Shown one piece after another: positions 25,270 through 38,822 of a stretch of 64,000 bases of DNA. The stretch lies in NCBI RefSeq assembly GCF_001638985.1, contig NW_017265139.1, positions 1 to 64,000 of the forward strand, given 5' to 3'. The notes under the pieces are model-generated. The model was not told where the DNA came from and ran no database searches. It saw nothing but the letters and a program-made list of their open reading frames with translations. How positions within the stretch are numbered: the first letter of the stretch is position 1; every line of letters starts with the position of its first letter. Origin of the DNA: Phycomyces blakesleeanus NRRL 1555(-). Taxonomy: Eukaryota; Mucoromycota; Mucoromycetes; Mucorales; Phycomycetaceae. Both the position numbers and the translations under genes were made by a program.

Positions 25270-26383
25270 TCAAGCACGCCATCTACCAGATCGACTGCGG
25301 TTTGTAGGTTCTACAGGAGGAGTCTGTTGCCATTTCTCACGACGATCTTCCAAGTGTCTGAAAATAATAATAATAATATATAAAAAAATCAAAGAGACAG
25401 AGGTGTTAAAAAGTCGATGTTTGAATAATTTATTTTTATTTTGATATTAAAAATGTAAACTTACTTTGCCATCTGAGCTTCTATCTCTTGCTCTACACTT
25501 GGCAATTTCTGTAACCCATTCTCTGCCCTTAATACATTGACTTGTTCTAATGCACACATAGAAAAGAAATAAAATAAGAAGGTTTAATACTTTGGTTTAA
25601 GAGCAAAAGTAAGAGATCTCTCACCATGAAGTGGTTCATATTCTTGATCACGTATCCGTTGAACTGTCTGTTTCAAATTATCTCGTTCTTTTCCAAGAGA
25701 TTTCTCAATTTCTGTCACCTTTTTTTTATATTGTTTTATTTTATTTGTGTATGTTATACATATGAGTGTGTATTCAATTAAACGTCTCATAAAGAAAAGA
25801 AAAAAGTACATAGATAATTCAAATTCACTTACGGCCTCCATATCTCTTTGTACACTGTGGATCATTTCCAGTAGCACCTTTTTCTCCTTCTGCAGACGCT
25901 GTCTTTCAGAAGTTGCTTCTTCTAATAATCCCTGTTTGATATCCAATGCTTCAGTATGCTGTGTGAGACTAGCTTTGCAATCAACCAAAAGTTGTGTCTT
26001 TTGACTTTTTTATATATATATTATTTTGATTTTTATTAAAGAGGTAGATGTATAGCAAAGAAAAAAAGAAGGATAAAAGTCAGTCTATATCGCTTATTTG
26101 TCTCACTTTTATAATCATTTATTAATTGTCTTGAATTCTTCTTCTTCTTTTGCTTCTTACCGAAGACTCTTGAGAGTTCCTAATTGCTCCTGTTGCTGTT
26201 CTATGGGATTTACACGCAATTCACTATACATTCACACAATTGCACATTCAATTGGTACATTCAATTTGTACATTTGTATATTCGTACACAGGTACTATTT
26301 GATTAATGAGTGTTTTAAAATATAATGATAATGATAATGAGTAATTGATGTAATGAGGCTCACCTCTCATTAATCAAACTCAT
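25270..26383 (-). CDS. small coiled-coil protein of unknown function, 6 exons
   Basis: Exons (transcript order): 26383-26364, 26223-26161, 26004-25833, 25718-25625, 25546-25465, 25357-25270; total 519 nt, 172 residues, all GT-AG. The protein is almost entirely helical and charged. Two coiled-coil-like segments are visible at about 10-85 (ending LLEMIHSVQRDMEA) and about 86-115 (starting VTEIEKSLGKERDNL). A conserved-looking LRAENGLQKLPSVEQEIEAQ follows, then a basic Arg/Ser-rich tail (RSRSGRWRA). No catalytic motif or membrane segment. It could be a subunit of a cytoskeletal or kinetochore complex, but I do not recognise the family. It is divergent from the bL35m gene across 442 bp. Confidence 0.8.
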
Positions 26384-26825
26384 TGTCAATGTAGAAATGC
26401 AATATCTATATAAATAAAGAAAAGAATAAAGAAATAATAATATATATAAAAGAAAGGAAGAACAATTATATATATATATATATATTTGAAATATCTACTA
26501 TAAATATATAATGTCTATCTATCTATCTCTCTCTCTCTAATCCTGATTTGAACTTTTTTTTTTTTCCTTTTCTACATAGACTTCATGGCTGAGTAAAAAT
26601 GTCAAAAATCCAATATGTGACTGCTCGTGGCTTTCTTGTCCATGGGCCCTTCACTTCACCTCTTCTCCCCTTCCTCTTCCCTCATACCCCCACTATAATT
26701 CTTCTTCTTTAAAAAAAGGAAAAGATAAATTTGGGGTCCTTTCTGTGTGTTATAGAAAGATATAAATATATAGTGTGTAAAGTCTTTTAAAGCAAAAAAT
26801 TAAATCCCACACAAATCAGGCAATC

Positions 26826-27479
26826 ATGTTCCGTGCATTGAGTAAGAATCTCTTCTTCTTTTTATTTTATTTTTATTAAGTGCATGTTTTATGTATTTGA
26901 CTTTAATGCAATGCAATACATTATTACATTTGGATTAATTTGCATTTACAATGTATATTAATGTTATTAAATAAAACAAAAAAAAATTGATCGATTCTTA
27001 CGTCTAGCTACATCAACCACCCAGCTCATCAGCCAGACATTGTCTCCTCTTGGTCAGTCTGCTAGACATATGGCTTATAAACTCAAGACTCACTCTGGTG
27101 CCAAGAAGAGGTAAAAAAAAAAGTTGAAATACGAGTGAATTTCTGCTTTGGAATATAGAACAAGGATATAGGAATTGAAAAAAAAAGAGAGGAAAAGAGC
27201 AAAGGAAGACTTTATTTAAATGTGTATACATGTATTACTTTTCTGTGTATGAATAAACATTTATAAATATGTATCTCTATATATGTGGTATTATTGGTAT
27301 TATTGGTGTGTAGATTCATGCCTACTGGTACTGGTAACTACAAGCGCTGGCAGGTGGGTCTTGGCCATTTGAACTCTTCCTTCAGTGCCGAACGTGTCAA
27401 TCGTCTTAGTAGAGTTGTTCTTGCTACCAACACCCAAAAGAAGATGTTGCGCAAGGCTATGCCCTACACCTGCTCATAA
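26826..27479 (+). CDS. bL35m: mitochondrial large-subunit ribosomal protein bL35m, 3 exons
   Basis: Structural protein of the mitochondrial 54S/large ribosomal subunit. Exons: 26826-26841 (16 nt), 27008-27110, 27314-27479; total 285 nt, 94 residues. The first about 30 residues (MFRALTTSTTQLISQTLSP) are a Ser/Thr-rich, basic mitochondrial presequence without acidic residues. The mature part has the bL35 signature: KLKTHSGAKKRFMPTGTG, then RLSRVVLATNTQKKMLRKAMPY. The length fits the family once the presequence is removed. The start is fixed by a tiny first exon ending in a GTAAGA donor. Confidence 0.93.
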
Positions 27480-30400
27480 GTTTCTCTCTTTTTATTTTCT
27501 ATTTTATTTTATTTTTTGTATATATATAAAAATGAATAAGAAGAAAGAAAAGAATAAGCAAAATATATACTAAATTATCATGATAAATATATATATATAT
27601 ATATATATATAAAGGAAACCAAAAAAAAAGGCTATTTATTGGACGACAAATGATTTAAAGCAAAATAGAGAGTAAGATATCTACGAAGATAAAGAGGTTT
27701 AAAGATGTCAATATGAAATTGAAATGAAATGTGGATCAAACAATAAGGAATCTTTAAATATAAACTTTCTTTAATCGATTAACAAAATCATTTATACTTC
27801 ACTCCCCCCTTTTTATTTCTCTCTTTATATAATACATATATATATCACTGACGTTACTTTCCTTCTCAAGTAACACAATTTGTATATCTATAATTGTTTG
27901 TGCTTTGTATTCAGTTGCTGTTGAACATGCGACCTTTACAATAAATACATACAATAAAAAAAGTGTTATCGATTGACTAGGTCACTGATTATGTAGGTGG
28001 ACGTCATTTCTTTTAAAAACACATACACACACTTCTTTGTTCCTGTATTATTATTACTATATAGTACAATATGGCATAGTATAATTCAAATCTCACAAGA
28101 GCAGAACAAATCTCTTTCTTTCGTTTTACTCTTTATATCTCAAATGACGTACATGCCATAACTCAGGCTTTCTTATTCGACTTAAACTTTCTAATATTTC
28201 TAATTTATTTTAATGAATTTAATATGTACATAAAAGGTATTGTTGATTGGATCAAAGTTTATCTATTTCTCTCTTACATATATAACTTTCATCATTATGA
28301 TCATCATACTTGCTCTTAACAAATTGACCACAGGGACTCTTTATTTATATATATATTTTGTGGTTCAATTAAATCACCAACGCACTAAATAGACTTCATT
28401 ATCGATGGGTTAGTCTGATCTTGTAAAAGATTACCAGATTCTGTGTATCCAATTTTTACCCAGTATTTCTCAAATAGTTCCCTCTGACCCCCCCACTTTT
28501 TCCTATTCTTATTCTTCCCCTCTGTTTGTATACATAGCTACATACATAATCAAATACTGTAGCTGTTGTCCTTGTAGATTTCTTTAAATATATAAACAGC
28601 ATGAATCTAATGCTAGAGATGTGACATCAACAAAAGGATTGTAGTCATGTGACCCACACGTTAAACACTATCTATCTGCCCACAGAAAACATATTCAACT
28701 AAACACTGGTCCTAATAAATTTAGTAGAAAAAAATAGCAAGCCTTAAAGTAAACCAGACAAACCAAATAAGAATTATTATTTTTAAAAAAAAAACGTAAT
28801 GACGAGATTGATCACTTGCATTAGTACATTAGTGAATGAATGAAAAGAGAAAGAAAAAAAATAGACCAATTCTGAAGTTGAAGATATGGAGAGAAAATGG
28901 GACAGGAGAGAAGCAACAAAGAAGTCGGTGAGAACATAAGCACAATAATTGGTTACAATCTCCTTTTAATTCTCTCCTGCTACCTGTGTTCGTGTGTCCA
29001 TTTCTTTATTGTTATTATTATTTTTGGTTGCCGACTTCCCCGCAAAATGGGATACGGTGAATTATGGTTAATTTTGTGTTCCTAATTTTCTTTCTTTCTT
29101 TTTTTTTTCAAATCAGACGAAGTATTTGCTTATGACTTAATGATCACTGAATATCGTCTAGTAGATTTTCAGATAACAATGTTCTATATAGAAAAAATAG
29201 GTAGAATAGTAGAGATTGAAACATGCTCAAGATTTTATTGATAAAAGCAAGAAAATTGAAACTATACGGGAAACTGGCCAATTTAAATCAAATAAAAATA
29301 TAAAATAAAGAACTAGGAGCGTTGCCTCCGCCACAGTCTAAAACAAAAAAGAAATTCACAAGGCCGGAGGAGATTGGAAGATACAGGTTCCCCCGGATTT
29401 ATCTATTAGATCGGCATGCCAACCATCTGTCTGTATATTGTAATTTAACCGATGCATTTTTTCCTGGGCTAAGATCCAACAAAGTAAGAAGGAAAATTAA
29501 AGAAGAATTCGACTCGAAAATGACCTTGGATCACGATCATATTAAATATATAGATATATAGATAGACAAATGTAAGACATGCCGGGAAAGGAGGAAATCA
29601 ACCCCCACAGACACAAATACCTTGGTTGTTCACACAAGTCACAGATCCAGCTCTTACTGCTGCTGTCTGAAAAGGGTTTGTGTAGGGCGGACTTGTGTAG
29701 TCTTCTTTCCCGTGGTAGTGTGTACCTTGTGTCGGACACTGAGTCTTCTTTATATATATATATATATCTTAAAGCACATATTTGTATATGCGCGCTTGTC
29801 TTTACATTTACATGGAATATATACTATCAGCTGACGTTCAAAGCATTCTTTTTTCTTGGTTCTTGATTAATTCTCACACTGTACTATAAGCGAATAGGTT
29901 GAATGTAATATGTATATTGAATATCTACTATCTACTATCTTCTATTTACAATACTCCTGTAGTACCTTTCTTTATGTATTGGTATCTGGGTTTATCGTGC
30001 AAGTCCATTAAAACAAGATTATCACATGTCTTTCAATGGCTTGTGCGGGGTTTGCATTATTATTATTATTACTATTATTTAACCTTGACAGCCCAACTCA
30101 ATGGATACCAAATTACACACACAGGAAATGCAATAAGGTCCAGTATCAATTGACCCAATTGATTAGACAAAATGAGTACCAACAGACTACCTTTATGTCA
30201 CTTGCTGACAGGTGAAGAAACAAACTGTCCAGAGAGATATACCATTTCGATTTCTATCAGCATAACTTACTTGACTACTTGACTATTTCATAATAGAAAG
30301 AAGCTATTAGCTGCTGCACAAAGCTTTGTCCAAGAAATAGTCGGGAATATTATCCAAACTCACGTATATAATTATAATTATACCAATGTAGTGGCATCAA

Positions 30401-31532
30401 TTTTGAAACGTTCTTTTTTTTTTGGAACTTCAAGGTTTAACTCTTCCGTTCTTCTCTAGAACCTAGTATAATAATTTGTATATATTTTACTGCTATTCTT
30501 TTTTATTTCTTTTTTTTTAAAGAAAAAAAATGTTATGATGAGCCAAAATGTTTCATTATTTGAATTGGACAAAGAATAATAAGAAACATTGGCATTGTAA
30601 TCTAGTAGAAGATAGAAATAACAAAAAAAGGGGGGGAGGTAAAAGGAGAGTAGGGATCATGGCAGTGACATCTGTCATGCGAAATGAGTCCGGAACCCCT
30701 CCGAAAAACAAGAAAGCAAGGTTGAATTGGATCCACCCTACTGGCTTATATTTGCCCAGACGCCACCAAACTCCAGAATAATATTAAGGAACCATTAAAC
30801 ACGTCTTCCCCTTTCAATACCCCCCTTACATTCACCCCTTACCTTGAGAACTATATGAGCTCTTAACAATATAAATCAATTTCTAGCTTGTTTTGCTTTG
30901 TTTTGTTTTGTTGGCTTATACAATTAAACCAATCTTGTGGGTAAATAGTTTGAGAGTTTATCGTGCGCAGGAAGTCAGACTATCGTTAGAATTGTATGTT
31001 TTTTCTTAAAATAAGAAGCAATAGTAATACAAGACTTGTGTATACATACGGATATGCATGTTTCTTTTTCTTTATTTTTTTTTAGTGGGTGTGAACATTG
31101 GGTGAGGCTCTTATTGACAATAATATCCAATAAGAGAAAAGTGATCATTAATACTGGTGGTAGTGTATATAGTACCATTAAAGCCTCTCACGTTTCTATA
31201 CTGAATGAGGAGGAGATAGCTTGTGTAAAACAAAGAGTCTGTGCAAGTGTCAATAGAGAAGTATATTATTAATCACACAAGTACCCCTTTATTTTCATAT
31301 ATATCTCTTTCTTAGATCTATAGACAGTTGGCTATTTGAAGAATCTTTGACGATGCTTACGATACATAAAATGCAGATAAATATATCTAATGAGAATAAG
31401 GACGAGTAGGTATTAATAGATCGCATGCACAAAGAGTGTCGATCTTTAAGTTTCTGCTTCACAACTGTATTTTATTTTTCTGTGAGAGAAAATAAACTCG
31501 TGCATTTGAACAGCCAATACTAACACTAAAAC

Positions 31533-31567
<35 letters not shown>

Positions 31568-32812
31568 TCTTTTAATGATTTAAGAACATCAAACACATTA
31601 AACACACCCCCATAAAAAAAACCAAGTTGTGGGTCTTGTAATAGAGTTGAATATATTAAGCACAATGGCATCATATAATTATACTTACATACATACGTAA
31701 TTAAGTAATCAAGCAATTAAGCAAGACTTCAATATACCACGCTAATATTAAAGTCATTGTGGGGTATAGAGCTTATATGATTTATATATATATAGTTTAA
31801 GAGAGTTCCAAGAGTTTCAAGGGGGGAATGAATCAATTCTAATATTGAAAAAGAAAAGACAAGAAAAAAATAAGAACAGATACAACGAGTAGACTCAAGA
31901 ATATGTATACATTCATTTTTTGTAAATCGCCCAAGATTATAATTCAATTCAATTGAATCAAAGTTTTGCAAGTTAATATTTGGTTCACAGAGTAACCCAA
32001 AAAAAAATACAAGTAGTCCCGAGAATGTCTTAAGTTAGGTTGGCTGCACATTTGTACTGTGATTGGGGGAGGGGCTAGAACATAGCTTTGTTAGACATAC
32101 ACGACCAAAGCTGTTTGTTTTCATATCATATATATCTATAAAAGAAAAATGAAGCAATTTTTTTTCTTAGTATTTAAAGTAAAGTATAGAAATCACATTG
32201 ACCATAAGGGTGTTTAGATGTGTGTAGATATATAAATAAATCGGTAGACAACCAAAATATGTTGAGACCTGCTAGTAACAATGTAGCAAAAACCTACCCG
32301 ATCCCATTATATCCCATCCCATTATATCCCATTCATTTACGTTGGTATTATTGGGAATAAAAGAAGTCTGTCCCACAATAAAGAGGATGTGTGGATAGGT
32401 GTTTTAAAAATAATAATAAAGAAGAAGAAAAAAAAAATCGATTTTTTTTTCTTGTGTTTAATGAGGAAACAATGTTCAAGATAGGTAACAAAGTTTGTAA
32501 ATTGGTGGTCAAAGGAGTACTTACACAAGATGTGTGTTCATCTGCTATGGACTGTAAAACAATTATGATTATGATTTTGTATTGTGCAATTTTAGATGTC
32601 GAAAAGTTTCGATTCTTTTGAAAGCCCTGTTCTTGTAGGCTTATTTGGCCAGGTTTAGATATGTAGCTATTGAACCTCTTTTTGTCAAAGGTTTGCTTTA
32701 ATTATATATCTTTATTTCAATAAAGAAAACGTATTTGATATAAATTGGCGTACACACACACACGCATAAAGAAAGATAGAGAGAAAGGATCTACTATACT
32801 ATAAAATTCAAT

Positions 32813-32871
32813 AGAATTCAATTCAATTCAATTCAATACAGTACAGTACAGTACAGTACAGTACAGTACAA
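32813..32871. repeat. adjacent AATTC and ACAGT pentanucleotide microsatellites
   Basis: Five AATTC-type units run directly into about seven ACAGT units. Both have a period of 5, so one may have arisen from the other by slippage and substitution. Confidence 0.85.
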
Positions 32872-34029
32872 ATGTACTCTAATTTATTGTGTTGCATTGT
32901 ATTATGGCTTATTAGAATCTTACTGCTTTACACTATTTCTTTTTTAAATTATTCTCTATAGTGGAATAGAGTGAAACATATTATATTGATGTTGGTATTG
33001 GTATTGATATATCTATTTCCTTTAATAACACTAATGAACAATCTACAATCTGACCAATCGTAATCCCGAATAGCTATCTTTATTACAATTTTTTTTGGTG
33101 TATATAATTATACAAACTCAGTATTATTAAAAGAAGAAGAAAAAAAAGAAGTATATTCATGTTCTTGGACTTGTTCTTGATATTATTATTTTATATATAT
33201 ACTTTAAAAAAAAGCGATTATTATTAATATCCGTCATACAAGATGCGGGGAAAGAGGTTCATCGATGGTGTGTTGGGTTGGTTGTCATGGTGACTTGTAC
33301 TAAACGTTAGATTTGGGTATTGATTGGACGAGTTAGTTGTTGAAATGGTCAATCTAAACCTCAAGTATTGATGCGGGCATGGATTCCAAAAGAGTAAAAT
33401 AAAATAACGGAAGTAGTTAAATAAATAAATAAATAAAAAAGAGTGTTAAGCAAGTAGGCAAGTAAAAATAAATATACTGTATGTATCTATTGTATAAATC
33501 TACATTTTATCTCTATCTATCCCTAATAAAAATAAATATATATATATATATATGTGCTTATTTTACTTTCATTTTCAAGCTCATTTTCTGCAAGCGTGCA
33601 GAATAGCTTAGCGTCTAATGATGGTGTTATAAAAACAAATGATAGCAATCAATACGAAAAGGGTGCCCCGCGATAAAATAATTCACTGCTTAAAAAAATA
33701 GTTGAAAGTCAGACTTATCACAGTTCATCAGAGTAAGAAAAATGGCGGTTGCTAAATAAACTTCAATAACATAGATACAAGTTGGCATCTGCTCATTGCT
33801 TCATTGAAGATCAGCCACGATCAAGCCAATCAGTATAAGCTGCTCAGGACCCGGCGACGGGGGGAACTCTTTTTAATGTTTCAAACGTGCTTTATTGTCA
33901 AGGCCCTGCAAGTTTTCTTTTATCGATTGTGTCGACTAGCTACGTCAGTAATGGTCTGCTCCCCCTTTTTTTGCACTACTACCACTACCAATACCACACC
34001 ACCAGAAACTGCTGCTACCACCACCTACT

Positions 34030-34110
34030 CCCCCCCCCCCCCCCTTCTTTCCTACTTCTTCTTTATATCTTTCTTTCTCCTCCCTTCTCCCCCCAAATTA
34101 AAAAAAAAAC
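34030..34110. repeat. pyrimidine tract with a run of about 15 C
   Basis: An uninterrupted C-run (about 34030-34044) leads a roughly 60-base C/T tract that ends in an A-run. Low-complexity, non-coding. Confidence 0.8.
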
Positions 34111-34713
34111 TTTCTTCAGTGTATTTATTCTTTCTTGCTTGCTTATTTTCTTCCTTTTTAGATAATCGCACAATCTCTAAAATGATTGTCTTATTATTAT
34201 GATTAAATATGTATATGTAGTTAATAAATTGAACCAAATAATAACGTAGAAATATTTGAATAATGTATTGATCTACTGATTAATTGATTGATCTATTGAT
34301 CTATTGACTGACTGACTACCTGACTGTTTATAAATATATAGATATATAGATAGGTTGCTAAGTAACTAGACAATTAGGTTGCTAGGTAGATATTTAGTAT
34401 CATAGTAACAGTAATAAAAATTATAATGAATTAATAGGAATTAAAATAACATGTGTTTTTCATCAAGCGATGTGGCTACGATTGCTATCAGCCCGCTGAA
34501 CTTATAGTATATACCAGTAGTATATATTGTATTGTATTTTTTATGTGTATTTTTGGCTTACCTGATGAAGGGTTTAGGGGAGGTGAGGTATATCGATAAC
34601 ACACACACAAAAAAAAAGAAAAAAGAAAACTCTTTCTCTCTCTCTCTCTCTCTCCAGCTGAAAATGGAAAGGCATGGATCGGATGTTCAATGCGCTGATT
34701 TGACTCTCCTGGG

Positions 34714-34721
34714 GTATATAT
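34714..34721 (+). promoter_or_regulatory. TATA-like element of the F-box gene
   Basis: TATATATA in the palindromic context GGGGTATATATACCC, about 145 bp upstream of the F-box ATG and downstream of a CT-repeat. Position and sequence suggest a TATA box; no transcript evidence is visible. Confidence 0.4.
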
Positions 34722-34863
34722 ACCCTATATCTTTAGACTTCCCCCCAAACTTCAATCACGCAGACTTCCCTTTCCTCTTACTCTCCAATATACTTCTTCC
34801 TCCTCTTTTTCATCATACTCATCTCTAATATTCATCATACTGCAATACAACAAACAAACTACA

Positions 34864-35565
34864 ATGAGCGCCCAATTCAACTTCAACCGCCTTCCCCACG
34901 AAATCATCAGCATTGTCATGAACCACCTACCTTTGAAGGATCTTGTCCGTATCGAGCGTACTTCTAAGCTTATTCAGGACTTTTGTCTCGAAGAAATCGA
35001 GCACCGGATGTCATCCGGATCTGCAGCCCAAGAATGGGGTCTTATGGTGTGTATTGATTCATATATACTTATATTTCACTTTGCAATAATAATAATAATA
35101 ATATATACCTATCTATGTATTTATACTCATTCCAAAAAATATTGTTTTATTTAACAGATTCATCTCGGACAGACAATCGCATCGCCTTCCCAATTCGACC
35201 CAAAGACAAAAACTATCGCTTACTCCGTTCCGATGGACCCTGTAAACATCAACACCATGTTCGACCACCGACGTCAGATTCACTGTTCTCTTCTTCGACG
35301 CATTCCATCCACACCAAACTACAACCTCTCTGAACCATTTGTAATCACCATCCAGAAGGGAATGGCCGAGGGTCACACCGAACAACTTGACATTCAGGGC
35401 AAACTATGCCAGGTTCAAGCCTCAATCACCCGTCTCGTAACACCTTCCCAAGAAGGCCAGGACGATAAGAATAAGAAGCTCATCCTTGCTCCTGCTCCAT
35501 TAACATATGCCCTCCAAGTCACTCAAATGCGTCTTCCTCTCTCAACTCTTGCCACCGTCTGCTAA
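34864..35565 (+). CDS. F-box domain protein, 2 exons
   Basis: Exons 34864-35046 and 35158-35565; 591 nt, 196 residues. Residues about 7-41 form an F-box (LPHEIISIVMNHLPLKDLVR, then RTSKLIQDF), the motif that binds SKP1 in SCF ubiquitin ligases. The remainder (about 62-196) has no LRR, WD40 or kelch repeats. It is a beta-rich-looking domain with HLGQTIASP, FDHRRQIHCSLL and ALQVTQMRLPL that I do not recognise, and it presumably binds substrate or partner. The start has a clean A-rich context (AACTACAATG), and an A/C-rich pyrimidine leader precedes it. Codon use is strongly C-biased, suggesting good expression. Confidence 0.85.
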
Positions 35566-38500
35566 ACGTATATTATCTATTCTTTGCTTTGGCTGGTCCA
35601 ATCAAAGAAACTTGCAAAACATCATTCATCTATACCCATACACATTTCCATTTCCATTTCCATTTCCATTTTCACTCTTTTTCTTATCATTCTCTGTACA
35701 GTGTATATATATATTTTGTATAATTCAGGCCTTGTCTACCAAATTGAAACCAAAATAAATAAATAAATAAATAATAAACTCCCGTTGGTATTACAAACTT
35801 TAATATGAATCATGTAAAGCAAGAAATCTTCTTCTTCTTTTTTATCATTTTTGGATACAAATCATTAGGGGAAGTATATATGTATCTAAATATAATTTAA
35901 AGAAGTTATTGAACAGCTGCAATATATAATGTACTGTACTATAGTGTAAATTTTATATGATATGGTATGATATGGTATGGTACGATTTATGTATGAATTC
36001 AAGTATGTATGTATTATTTATTGAGTGGGATCACATCTTGTATTTAAATTTCCCAACAAAAAAAAAATAAGCAAATCGTAGTAAATAATAATAAATCACG
36101 CTGTTTTTTTTCTTCTTTCTCTTGGTTTCTTTTCAACTATAATAATTAATTGTTATTTTAATTCAGCCAAAATAAATAAAATTTATCACCACACATTAAA
36201 GCAGAGTGTGTATAATGGCCTCATTTTCTATCTCTTATATCCCTCTTTTGGGGACTCTCTATTGACTGGAATCAACTGCTGTGTTTCTAGCTTCAATATG
36301 CTAGGACAAGGCAAGATAAGACACACGGGACGTTATTAGATACATTTGTTTGGAGTATTGATCAATAGGTTTCAAGAGTATAAATGTAGAATGAGGAATT
36401 GAGCTGGACTGACAGGATCTGATTGTATACATTCTGCAGATATTGATAATAAATGAACCAAGTAACTCATCACTACCAATACAATCATCAGCATCATCAT
36501 TTTAATTTCCAGATTTGATTAAATCGATGGATATGCCAAGAGTATATCCGATACTTTAGATAATAGCACAACTAAACCAAATCTGCCCCAAACCGATTGT
36601 CTTTCCGTTTGCATATATATATATATATATATATGAATTGTTTTATTTAGAGCAAAAATCCCAGAAAATAAAATAAGACTAAAAAAGCAAGCCCTATTAC
36701 CGACCTCATTATCATTATCAACATCTCAATCTTTCTTATGGACTTGCTTTACTATCTAATCAAGGTGCCGAATTATATATAAAAGTCCCTTCTTTTCTTA
36801 TCGACTCGTACAATTAAGAATAAGGAGAACACAGGGGAATAGATAAAGATACTTAATTCTGAGATCTCCACAACAATAACAATAGTAAATATATGAATAC
36901 AGAGCTCTCAGGCACTTGTTTGATACATCATTCTTTTGGGTTCTCTGATTAAAAGATCATCTACATTTACTCTTATGCCAATATCTAACCTTTTAATACA
37001 AGCACACACATATTAATATCTGTGTATCTACACTTGATTTTGAATAAGTGGTCTCTTTTTATATATATATATTTTATTTTAACAAAACAAAACAAAACCA
37101 AGAAAATCGGTTTATATAAAAACATTCTTCTATTATTTGCAAAACCAACATAGCAACTTGACTTTAAAATATAATATATATTTCGATGGTTTGCATTAAG
37201 GCCTAGAATATTTAATATCCACTATGTATACGTATACACATTTACAGAGAATACCATGTATTCAATTCCTGAATAAATATTGGACACCTAATTCTAGATC
37301 AATAACAACAGTAGCAGTAACAACAACAAAGGCCAACTATTCTTTTAAAGCAGTTTCTTTTAATATTATTCAGCCATACATATATATATATATATATAAA
37401 AGGGAAATAATAGGCGGAAAGAAGAAGAATAAAGGGAGAAGAGAATAATGAATAAGAGGAGGGGAAATTGTATTTTTTTTCTATATATAATATTTTCTTT
37501 GTCGTATTATTATTTTAGCTTTTATGTTTATAAAATGCCTTGACTGTCAACAGTAAATTACAGGTATCTCAATGCAAGGTGGTTTTGCCTGTAATAACAG
37601 AAGAAATATAACCAAAGAAAAAAGAAGGGAGGTAGAATCTTGAAAAGGTGTACTAAATTATCATTATTCTTTTTCTTGCACATTATTTTGAACCATGTTT
37701 CGCAGAATTCAAAACACTGCAGTGTGTATGTGCGTGTATACATGTATGCATGCATCTATTTATAAAATAAATAAATAAAAAAGACTTTGTCTGGCATTCC
37801 ATGCTCTTGTAAAACTGTTGAAAAGTCAAAGTCAAAATTTAGTCTTACAAGTAGTAATTTGAGTAAATTTATTATCTCGTAAAACCAGTCTTATGGGTAA
37901 ACACACAGTATTGGCGAAAATAAAGAATATATATATATATCTACACACTCACGGTAAAAAAAGAAATATTGTTTTCTTCGAATTTTATTAATTGAATCCA
38001 ACATACAAGACACAAATTCATCAGAAAGCACCCATAATTCATATGAGGAAAGTGATCCCTACAAATACAGATACATAATATACATGCATATCATCTTTTA
38101 TTGAAGTTTGAAAGGCTTTAGCTACTATTACTGATGAGCAGTTATATGTTGAATGTATTCCATGATTTCTCTCATGAATCTTTTGGGGCTCAGAGGTCGA
38201 GCCGTTTTCGCCTTTGTATAAATAAGAAGAATAATGGTTAAGTTTATTGAAAGCTATATATATATATATAAAAGTAAATTATAAAAAGGCATAGAATAAT
38301 ATGCTATGAAAATATGTCTAACAGGTACTTTGACTCTACACTATAAATTGACTCCTTTTCTAGAAATAAAGGATTTCTCAGTAAAATGGAAGGGTCGAGT
38401 AGTCAAAATAAGGTAAACCAAATAAATAAAATGCTGGTCCAAAATTTAAAAATCTTGCTAAAAATAATTAAAGTTTGATGTGTCAGATCTGGATGACTGC

Positions 38501-38583
38501 TTAAACTATACAAACTGTATTTCTCGAATTTAAATCTTGTTCTTTTCTTTCATTCTACTTTCCTTTCTTGCTATAAAAAGGAA
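35566..38583. other. 3-kb AT-rich intergenic region without a supported gene
   Basis: It holds TA runs (36617-36633, 37380-37396), tandem CATTTC hexamers just after the F-box gene (about 35645-35670) and AAAT/AATA runs. No coding frame with recognisable motifs. Confidence 0.6.
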
Positions 38584-38791
38584 ATGAACGAATTTTGTGT
38601 ACAACTTCCAAAGGTTGAGCTACATGCCCATATAAATGGTAGTCTCAGTCCAGATACCATGCGTGTCTTGGTTGAACGCAAGAAGGATAGCAACCCAAGT
38701 CTTGCCGATTTTCGTATCCCTGATTCTCTTGAGCGTATTGATGAGTAAGAATGAGTATATTTATATCATAAAATCCATGTTTCGCTTCTAT

Positions 38792-38822
<31 letters not shown>

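Larger units (their letters stand above)
27480..34863. other. 7.4-kb region with no supported gene
   Basis: No open frame shows family motifs, exon structure or coding-like composition over a useful length. Weakly protein-like scraps occur at about 29322-29560 (basic, KTKKKFTRPEEIGRYRF) and 31080-31270. Simple sequence includes TA runs (27588-27612, 31537-31566), C/T tracts, AATTC and ACAGT repeats near 32815-32871 and ATTGATCT-type repeats near 34265-34320. The last 400 bp probably hold the F-box gene promoter. Confidence 0.55.
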
